From NCBI RefSeq assembly GCF_000375645.1, contig NZ_AQWR01000003.1, forward strand, positions 42,785 through 106,784: DNA of 64,000 nt. Reading direction: 5' to 3'. Positions 58,255-64,000 of this stretch are shown one piece after another. Below the pieces are notes generated by a model that saw nothing but the letters and a program-made list of their open reading frames with translations, was not told the DNA's origin and ran no database searches. The translations under genes and the position numbers were made by a program. This stretch comes from Porphyromonas bennonis DSM 23058 = JCM 16335 (GTDB taxonomy: Bacteria > Bacteroidota > Bacteroidia > Bacteroidales > Porphyromonadaceae). How positions within the stretch are numbered: position 1 is the stretch's first letter; every line of letters starts with the position of its first letter.

Positions 58255-60777
58255 ATGAGACTAAAGACTATGACCGAGACGAAGACGGACCCTGTGACCG
58301 GGACAGACGAGCAGAAGAAGTGGTACAGGCAGGAGTGGTTTTATGTGCTGCTGTCGCTGCTCTTCTTTGTGGGGCTCTCGTATGCCTACTTCTATCCCGC
58401 TGCCTTTGAGGATCGGGTGCTCTATCAGGTGGACGGTGCCGCCTCGCAGGGAACAGGGCGGGATGTGGTCGACCACTACAAGGAGACCGGAGTGTGGTCC
58501 CGCTGGACGGGGAGCCTCTTCGGGGGGATGCCCACCTATCAGATCCGCCCGGACTACGACTCTCAGACCCCTCTCGTCACGCTGCGGAGTCTCCTCCGGC
58601 TGGAGTGGCCGATCGACCTGATGCCGGGAGACACCTACCTCCTCCTGATGATGCTCCTCGGGGGGTACCTCTTTATGCGGAGCTGGGGGCTGAGGCGGGG
58701 GCTGTCGGTCTTCGGGGCGATCCTCTGGACCTTCTCCTCCTACTTCCTCATCCTGATACAGGCGGGTCACATCTGGAAGCTCACCACCCTCGCCTTTATT
58801 CCCCCGACGATCGCGGGGCTGGTCTACGCCTTTCACCGACGATACTACCGACTGGGCTTCATCGTCATGGCGGTCTTCACCGGGCTGCAGATCCTCTGCA
58901 ACCACTACCAGATGAGCTACTACTTCGCCTTCCTCATGGCGGGGATGATCATCGCGTGGGCAGTGGAGGCCGGTCGTCAGGGGGAGTGGAAGCACTTCGG
59001 CAAGGCACTGCTGGCGGTGATGCTGGGCGGATTTATCGGGCTGGGGCTTAATGGCTCGGGTCTCTACCACACCTGGGAGCTGCAGCAGGAGACGATGCGC
59101 GGAGGGAGCGCCATCGCGACGGAGGGGGGCGAAGCCTCCTCCAAGGGGCTCTCACGGGACTATATTACCGCCTGGAGCTACGGCGTGGATGAGACGCTGA
59201 CGCTGCTGATCCCGGATGCCAAGGGGGGAGCGAGCGGTGCGATCGGCTACGATGAGCCGGCGCTCAGTAAGGCGTCGGTGGAGAATCGTGCCTTCGTGGC
59301 GCAGCAAAACCGCTACTGGGGGGATCAGCCCTTCACGGCTGGACCGGTCTACGTGGGCGCTTTCGTCCTCTGGCTTGCGCTCTTCGGGATGGTGGCGGGC
59401 AAGGAGCCGATGAAGTGGGCGCTGCTGGCGGTTTCCCTGCTCTGTCTCTTCCTCTCGTGGGGGCACAACTTCCCCGGGCTGACCAATTTCTTCATCGATC
59501 ATGTGCCGCTCTACAATAAGTTCCGCACCCCGTCGTCGATCTTAGTCGTCCCGGAGCTGACGATACCGCTCTTTGCGGTCTGGGGGCTGGCGCTGATCCT
59601 GCGGCAGCCGGATAGACTGAAGAGCGACAAGGGGGCGACTATCACAGCGAGCCTGCTGACGGTCGGTCTTGCGCTGCTGGCGTACCTCTTCCCCTCCATC
59701 GGCGGCTCCTTCACCTCACAGATGGAGGGGCAGGCTCTCGCTCCCTACCTGACACAGATGCCGCAGCTGATCGATGCGGTGGAGGATCTCAAGGGCGTCC
59801 GGACGGCGATCTTCAGAGCCGATGCGCTGCGGTCGCTGATCTATCTCCTCGTGGGGATGGGGGTGCTGCTCCTTTATTATAAGAAGAAGGTGAAGCCGAT
59901 GCCGACGCTGGCATTAGTGACGCTGCTCTGCCTTGTCGACCTCTGGACGGTGGACAAGAGGTACCTCAATGACTCTATGTACCACCCGCGGACCGACATT
60001 ACGGCGAAGGTGCAGGAGCGGACGCCGGTGGACGAGCAGATCCTCAGCGATCCCTCTGAGGCAAGGGTGATGAATCTGTCGGTCGATACCTTTAATGACG
60101 CCACCACCTCCTACTACCACCGCTCCATAGGCGGGTACAATGCGGCGAAGCTGGGTCGCTATCAGGACTTGATCACCGGCTATCTCTCCAAGCTGGATCG
60201 GAATGTCCTCCGGGCACTCAATACGAAGTACTACATCGTACCTGACAGCGTCACCGGTCAGCGGCTGGTGGTCGATCCGGAGGCGTACGGCGACGGATGG
60301 TTTGTCTCCGACATCCACACCGTCTCCGGTGCACGGGAGGAGTATGCCGCTCTAGGTCAGCAGCCGCTCGACCGCGTGGCGGTGGTGGACAAGACGCTTG
60401 CCGAGGGGCTGCCCACCGGGACGCTCCGTGACAGCCTCTCCACGGTGACGCTCACCGACTACGCTCCTGACCGACTGGTCTACAAGACCTCCAATGCGCA
60501 TGCCGGTCTGGCGGTGCTCTCGGAGATCTACTACCCGCACGGATGGGAGGCGCACATCGATGGCGAGGAGGCGGAGATCCTTCGTGTCGACTACCTGCTC
60601 CGCGGTCTGGTCGTCCCGGCGGGAGAGCACGAGGTGGTCCTCACCTTTGACCCCAAGACCCTGCACGTGACGGAGACGACCGCCTACGCCTCCTACGGCG
60701 TGCTGCTCCTGGTGATCTTAGTTAGCGGCCTCCTCTACCACCATAACCGTCGGAGGGGCAAGAAACGGGAGGCGTGA
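58255..60777 (+). CDS. YfhO-like multi-pass membrane protein
   Basis: An 840-residue membrane protein resembling the YfhO family, a GT-C-like group implicated in glycosylating cell-envelope polymers in other bacteria. After a hydrophilic N-terminus the first helix is FYVLLSLLFFVGLSYAYFYP. Acidic loop residues (DGAASQGTGRD, FGGMPTYQIRPDYD) follow, then about 12 helices. A C-terminal periplasmic beta domain (VLSEIYYPHGWEAHIDGEEAEIL) precedes the last helix. I start at 58255, just after the promoter; upstream in-frame Met codons lie inside the oppositely oriented DUF4301 gene. It overlaps birA by 4 bases (GTGA). Confidence 0.82.
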   Translation: MRLKTMTETKTDPVTGTDEQKKWYRQEWFYVLLSLLFFVGLSYAYFYPAAFEDRVLYQVDGAASQGTGRDVVDHYKETGVWSRWTGSLFGGMPTYQIRPDYDSQTPLVTLRSLLRLEWPIDLMPGDTYLLLMMLLGGYLFMRSWGLRRGLSVFGAILWTFSSYFLILIQAGHIWKLTTLAFIPPTIAGLVYAFHRRYYRLGFIVMAVFTGLQILCNHYQMSYYFAFLMAGMIIAWAVEAGRQGEWKHFGKALLAVMLGGFIGLGLNGSGLYHTWELQQETMRGGSAIATEGGEASSKGLSRDYITAWSYGVDETLTLLIPDAKGGASGAIGYDEPALSKASVENRAFVAQQNRYWGDQPFTAGPVYVGAFVLWLALFGMVAGKEPMKWALLAVSLLCLFLSWGHNFPGLTNFFIDHVPLYNKFRTPSSILVVPELTIPLFAVWGLALILRQPDRLKSDKGATITASLLTVGLALLAYLFPSIGGSFTSQMEGQALAPYLTQMPQLIDAVEDLKGVRTAIFRADALRSLIYLLVGMGVLLLYYKKKVKPMPTLALVTLLCLVDLWTVDKRYLNDSMYHPRTDITAKVQERTPVDEQILSDPSEARVMNLSVDTFNDATTSYYHRSIGGYNAAKLGRYQDLITGYLSKLDRNVLRALNTKYYIVPDSVTGQRLVVDPEAYGDGWFVSDIHTVSGAREEYAALGQQPLDRVAVVDKTLAEGLPTGTLRDSLSTVTLTDYAPDRLVYKTSNAHAGLAVLSEIYYPHGWEAHIDGEEAEILRVDYLLRGLVVPAGEHEVVLTFDPKTLHVTETTAYASYGVLLLVILVSGLLYHHNRRRGKKREA

Positions 60778-61565
60778 GGCAGATCCATCTGGCTCAGGTC
60801 GACTCGACCAACAGCTACCTCAGGAGGCGCCTCTCGGAGGAGCCGGATCTGGAGGAGTACACAGTCGTCACCGCTACCGATCAGACCGCCGGGCGTGGTC
60901 AGCCGGGACACCGCTGGGACGCTACCGCAGGGAAAAACCTGACGATGACCCTGCTTCTCCACCCGGGTGACCTGATGGAGGACGGCGGGACGCTCTTTGA
61001 CCTCAATATCCTCACCGCTCTCGCCGTGAGGCAGGCGCTCCTGCACGAGCTCCCACCGGGACCTGAGGTAAAAGTGAAGTGGCCCAACGACCTCCTCGTC
61101 GACGGACGCAAGATCTGCGGCATCTTGATCGAGAACTCTTTCTTCTCCTCGCGCCTCGAGGCGAGCGTCGTCGGCATCGGAGTCAATGTCCTGCAGGAGC
61201 ACTTCGGTGAGGGCTATCCCACGCCACCCACCTCGATAGCGGCAGAGCAGCGTCGGCTCGGCGTGACCCCACTTACCGGTGTCACCTGGCACGACCGACT
61301 GGTCTACGAGATCCTCGAGGCGCTGGAGGAGCGGCGCCTCTGGTCTCCGGCGAGACTCCGGCAGGCATACCACACCTGTCTCTTCGGGCGGGGAGAGGCA
61401 GCCTGCTTCGTCCGACCCTCCGGCGAGACCTTCTACGGGATGATCGAGGAGGTGAGACCTGACGGGCGACTGCTGATCCGCGAGCTTCCTTCCGGGCATC
61501 GCGTCTCCTACGCCTTCCGCGAGGTGTCGATGGTGCTCACTGACCCGCTCTCCTCCCTCCGGTGA
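60774..61565 (+). CDS. birA: Biotin--[acetyl-CoA-carboxylase] ligase
   Basis: Attaches biotin to the carboxyl carrier protein. The 263-residue protein has the catalytic domain only, with no N-terminal DNA-binding domain, so it is unlikely to be a repressor. It shows VDSTNSYLRR, the biotinyl-adenylate loop TDQTAGRGQPGHRWDA (GRGxxxR type), VKWPNDLLVDGRKICGILIE and VVGIGVNV, then the SH3-like C-terminal domain. The start is GTG, overlapping the YfhO-like stop. Confidence 0.95.
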   Translation: MRQIHLAQVDSTNSYLRRRLSEEPDLEEYTVVTATDQTAGRGQPGHRWDATAGKNLTMTLLLHPGDLMEDGGTLFDLNILTALAVRQALLHELPPGPEVKVKWPNDLLVDGRKICGILIENSFFSSRLEASVVGIGVNVLQEHFGEGYPTPPTSIAAEQRRLGVTPLTGVTWHDRLVYEILEALEERRLWSPARLRQAYHTCLFGRGEAACFVRPSGETFYGMIEEVRPDGRLLIRELPSGHRVSYAFREVSMVLTDPLSSLR

Positions 61566-61620
61566 TGGGTACAAATTCTGTCCATCTTTTGAAAATGGCT
61601 TTTAATAGCCTTACTTTAGT

Positions 61621-61628
61621 TACCTTTG
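61621..61628 (+). promoter_or_regulatory. TAnnTTTG -7 promoter element for the PglF-like gene
   Basis: TACCTTTG lies 86 bases before the ATG at 61715, leaving an unusually long leader compared with other genes here. Confidence 0.55.
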
Positions 61629-61714
61629 TGCCAAGAATGGTTAAGAGGCGGCCTTATAGAGTGTCCCAACACATAGGTCTAAAAGCCGATCTCAGTGCTA
61701 AATAACCAAACATC

Positions 61715-63673
61715 ATGCCAGCTAAGCATAATCTACTGACGCTCTTCACACGATCGTATCTCAATCGATGGGTCGTGCTTGTCATCGACATAGTATCTGC
61801 GCTACTCTGCGTGGTACTCGCTGCCCTCTCGACCCGCTACTTTGTCGGTATGCCGGATGTAGCCCTACGGACGCTCATCCCTGCAAGTCTGGTGGCTGCG
61901 GGTATCGGAGCTGTGGTAGCTGACCTCCTGACGGGAGTGCATAAGCAGATCTTCCGCTTCACGACATTGCGCGTGAGCTTCAATCTCCTGCTCTCCACGC
62001 TTGTCAATGCAGCCATCGCCCTCTTTACTCTCTATCTGATCAACCTTTCCACACTCCATCTCGACTTCCCCCCTAAGGTGGTCCTCTTCTACTGCGGGAG
62101 CTACTTGGTCTTCACTTTCCTTATCTCCCTCGCCCTACGCGGGGTGATGGTCTTACTGGCTCGGCGACTCCTCGTCTCCACGGAGAGTCCGATCAATCGC
62201 AAGAGGATCCTGGTCTATGGGGTCAAGAGCAACTCCCCCGGTGTCTCGTCCCTGATCGAGAGCAGCACAATCTATCGTATGATGGGGTTCCTGAGTAATG
62301 ACTCGAAAGTGGCTGGACATGAGATCAATGGACACCGGATCTACTACGCCGGTGGGCGTAAAGAGCTATACCTCCTCAAGCGGTCTAAGAGCCTCGATGG
62401 GGTCCTCTTCACCGACCAGAGGGACTTCCTCGGCGAGGGGGAGAAGGTGGTGCAGGACTGCGAGTCGATCAATCTGGAGACCTATCTCCTGCCGGCTGTC
62501 TCCGCTACCAGCAGCGACACGGTAGCTCTGGACAGCGTCCGTAAGGTGCGGATCGAGGACCTCCTCTTCCGCGAGACAATAGAGCAGGACCGGAGTCCCG
62601 TCCGGCAGCTCTATGCCGGTAAGGTGGTGATGGTGACGGGAGCGGCCGGTAGCATCGGCAGTGAGATCGCTCGTCAGATAGCCTCATATGGAGTCCGCCG
62701 GCTGATCCTCTTTGAGATGGCAGAGTCGCCGCTCCACGAGATCCGCCTGGAGCTGGAGCACGACTACCCCGAACTCGACCTGGTGCCGATGATCGGTGAT
62801 GTGCGGAATAGAGAGAAGGTGGAGATCGTCTTTGATCGCTACCGTCCCGACATCGTCCTCCATGCAGCGGCGTACAAGCATGTACCGCTCATGGAGGAGC
62901 ATCCCTGCGAGTCGATCATGGCCAACCTCTCCGGCACCCGCAACGTCGCCGACATGGCGGTCCGCTACGGCGCCGAGCGTATGGTGATGATTTCGACCGA
63001 CAAAGCGGTCAATCCGACCAACGTCATGGGAGCCTGCAAGCGTGCCTGCGAGATGTACATCCAGAGCCTCGGTCAGGCCATCTCAGAAGGCAGGATAGAG
63101 GGCAAGACCATCTTTGTCACCACCCGATTTGGCAACGTCCTGGGCAGTAACGGCTCCGTGATCGGACTCTTCCGCCGCCAGATCGCCTCCGGAGGACCGG
63201 TGACGGTGACGCACAAGGAGATAGTCCGCTATTTCATGAGCATCCCCGAGGCATGCAGTCTCGTACTCCAGGCGAGTACGCTGGCAGAGCGTCCTCAGAT
63301 CTTCGTCTTCGATATGGGGCAGGCTCATAAGATCGACGAACTGGCCCGGCGGATGATCCGGCTCTCCGGATTTGAGCCTGACAAGGACATCAAGATCGTC
63401 TATACCGGACTCCGACCGGGCGAGAAGCTCTACGAGGAGGTGCTCGCCACGACGGAGAATACAGAGCCCACCTCCATCGACAAGATCCGCATCGCTGACA
63501 TCCGACCCAACGACTACGCTGAGGTCAGTGAGCAGGTAGAGCGGATCCTCACCGCTGCCCGCAACTTCCGGACCGATGAGGCTGTAAGGGAGCTCAAGGT
63601 CCTGATCCCGGAGTTTATCTCCAATAACTCCCCTTACCAACACATCGATGAGGAGCTTCACCGCTCCAGGTAA
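61715..63673 (+). CDS. CapD/PglF-like UDP-GlcNAc C4,6-dehydratase
   Basis: A 652-residue membrane-anchored nucleotide-sugar dehydratase. Four N-terminal helices lie at about residues 15-140. A CoA-binding-like Rossmann domain (KRILVYGVKSNSPGVSSLIES) precedes the catalytic SDR domain. The SDR shows VVMVTGAAGSIGSEIARQIA, HAAAYKHVPLMEEHP, ISTDKAVNPTNVMGACKRACE (Met replacing the SDR Tyr), and FGNVLGSNGSVIGLF. It would make UDP-4-keto-6-deoxy-GlcNAc, the substrate for the PglE-like aminotransferase at 53284. It is separated from the main locus by 7 kb of housekeeping genes. Confidence 0.92.
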   Translation: MPAKHNLLTLFTRSYLNRWVVLVIDIVSALLCVVLAALSTRYFVGMPDVALRTLIPASLVAAGIGAVVADLLTGVHKQIFRFTTLRVSFNLLLSTLVNAAIALFTLYLINLSTLHLDFPPKVVLFYCGSYLVFTFLISLALRGVMVLLARRLLVSTESPINRKRILVYGVKSNSPGVSSLIESSTIYRMMGFLSNDSKVAGHEINGHRIYYAGGRKELYLLKRSKSLDGVLFTDQRDFLGEGEKVVQDCESINLETYLLPAVSATSSDTVALDSVRKVRIEDLLFRETIEQDRSPVRQLYAGKVVMVTGAAGSIGSEIARQIASYGVRRLILFEMAESPLHEIRLELEHDYPELDLVPMIGDVRNREKVEIVFDRYRPDIVLHAAAYKHVPLMEEHPCESIMANLSGTRNVADMAVRYGAERMVMISTDKAVNPTNVMGACKRACEMYIQSLGQAISEGRIEGKTIFVTTRFGNVLGSNGSVIGLFRRQIASGGPVTVTHKEIVRYFMSIPEACSLVLQASTLAERPQIFVFDMGQAHKIDELARRMIRLSGFEPDKDIKIVYTGLRPGEKLYEEVLATTENTEPTSIDKIRIADIRPNDYAEVSEQVERILTAARNFRTDEAVRELKVLIPEFISNNSPYQHIDEELHRSR

Positions 63674-63696
63674 GGCATACTGTACACAAGCATAAG

Positions 63697-63916
63697 AAGA
63701 CCTTTGCTAAATGGTCTTTCGCTGAAAAAGCACCGCTTTTTCGGCAGGGACTTTGCAGAATGCCCCAGATGCAAGGAACTGAGAGTGAGGGCGAAGGGAG
63801 TGTGCTTACGCACATGACCAAGCCCGAATCTCGAAAGTGACGCCGCAGATGGGGTATTATGCAAAGTTCTCATAAGGGGCTGCTCGTCTTCTGACGGGCA
63901 GCCCCTTATTTTTTTG
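63697..63916 (+). ncRNA. Candidate structured RNA with intrinsic terminator
   Basis: This 220-base stretch folds strongly and is not convincingly coding. A 6-bp hairpin (63697-63718) is followed by a perfect 10-bp hairpin (63721-63730 with 63736-63745, one G-T pair). A long imperfect stem then pairs about 63747-63772 with 63845-63870. Inside that stem are GAGA/TCTC, GGGC/GCCC and GTGTGC/GCACAT helices ending in a TTAC loop. A perfect 17-bp terminator closes it. The single extended hairpin with internal loops is reminiscent of 6S-like RNAs, but no promoter is seen and identity is unproven. It could instead be a 3' UTR or a repeat. Confidence 0.45.
63872..63916 (+). terminator. Strong Rho-independent terminator
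   Basis: A perfect 17-bp stem (63872-63888 with 63893-63909), a 4-base loop and a T run to 63916. It would end transcription of the PglF-like gene and/or the candidate RNA. Confidence 0.93.
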
Positions 63917-63930
63917 TTCGATCGTAGCGC

Positions 63931-64000
63931 TTACTTGATCACCTCGCCACGGATGGTGAGTACGGCCGGTCCCTTCTTCCCGTTGCTATAGACGGAGATG
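63931..64000 (-). CDS. 3' end of a probable DUF1573 protein gene
   Basis: Reading the minus strand from the window edge gives ISVYSNGKKGPAVLTIRGEV then IK and a TAA stop at 63931-63933. A TSNGKKGPxxLxIxGxV ending is typical of DUF1573 proteins, Bacteroidetes surface or periplasmic beta-sandwich proteins. Only 22 codons are in the window, so the call is tentative. Confidence 0.5.
   Translation of the reverse strand, partial: ISVYSNGKKGPAVLTIRGEVIK

Noticed and set aside
63658..63873. 71-codon minus-strand frame over the candidate RNA
   Set aside because: It overlaps a strongly self-complementary region and no promoter or start context is seen; the pairing better explains the sequence.
1..64000. 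tRNA, rRNA, transposase and integrase genes
   Set aside because: I scanned for conserved tRNA arm patterns and for DDE or tyrosine recombinase signatures and saw none; absence by eye is not proof.

Overview
The window looks like the chromosome of a Porphyromonas-like member of the Bacteroidales. Many genes are preceded by the Bacteroidetes -7 promoter element TAnnTTTG, often only a few bases from the start codon. The gene set (RprX/RprY-like two-component pair, DUF4301, DUF3127, nrdDG, Ig-like lipoproteins, YfhO-like membrane protein) is typical of that group. Core genes are GC-rich. The stretch from about 33.8 to 37.4 kb and parts of 46-52 kb are visibly AT-rich and probably acquired.

Layout. 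1-10.2 kb (+ strand): uvrC (5' end outside the window), dtd, a MazG-like pyrophosphohydrolase, deoC, aroA, a large Ig-like lipoprotein, an RprX/RprY-like sensor and regulator, and smpB. aroA carries two near-perfect parS (ParB-binding) sequences inside its coding region. 10.2-11.1 kb is a repeat-rich gap, then an AAA_14/DUF4143 ATPase. 12.3-26.2 kb (- strand): polA, trpS, a DUF3127 OB-fold protein, a TPR protein, dedA, the envelope genes ftsW-murG-murC-ftsQ, a cation diffusion transporter and rnhB. 26.2-27.3 kb is a cluster of composite hairpin repeats. 27.3-30.7 kb: a small Big_2 lipoprotein and the anaerobic ribonucleotide reductase pair nrdD-nrdG.

31.4-54.6 kb is a surface-polysaccharide locus: flippase, polymerase, glycosyltransferases, the CapE/CapF/CapG (FnlABC) UDP-FucNAc pathway, a PglC-like phosphoglycosyl transferase, GNAT, ATP-grasp, CapK-like enzyme and DegT aminotransferase. 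A PglF-like dehydratase lies further on at 61.7 kb. Conflict or defence-type modules are interleaved or adjacent: a frameshifted AAA ATPase with an ECK-motif nuclease-like partner (31.4-33.2 kb); a TcmP/three-Cys DUF5131 pair (42.3-44.0 kb); a trypsin-like protease translationally coupled to a small membrane protein (47.8-48.9 kb); the C-terminal remnant of what looks like an AlbA/AAA_4-type ATPase (49.2-49.6 kb); and a Septu-like PtuA/PtuB pair (50.2-52.1 kb) bracketed by a 133-bp duplication of the promoter and 5' end of the next gene.

54.6-64 kb returns to core genes: an Xaa-Pro aminopeptidase and a DUF4301 protein (- strand), then a YfhO-like protein, birA and the PglF-like dehydratase (+ strand). 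A strongly structured, terminator-ended candidate RNA follows, then the 3' end of a probable DUF1573 gene on the - strand.

The strongest candidates for undescribed biology are the protease/membrane-protein operon, the ATPase/ECK-nuclease pair, the multi-hairpin composite repeat with TGACGCATTTGA ends (at least six copies or fragments), and the structured RNA at 63.7-63.9 kb. All identifications come from reading motifs by eye; no database search was run.
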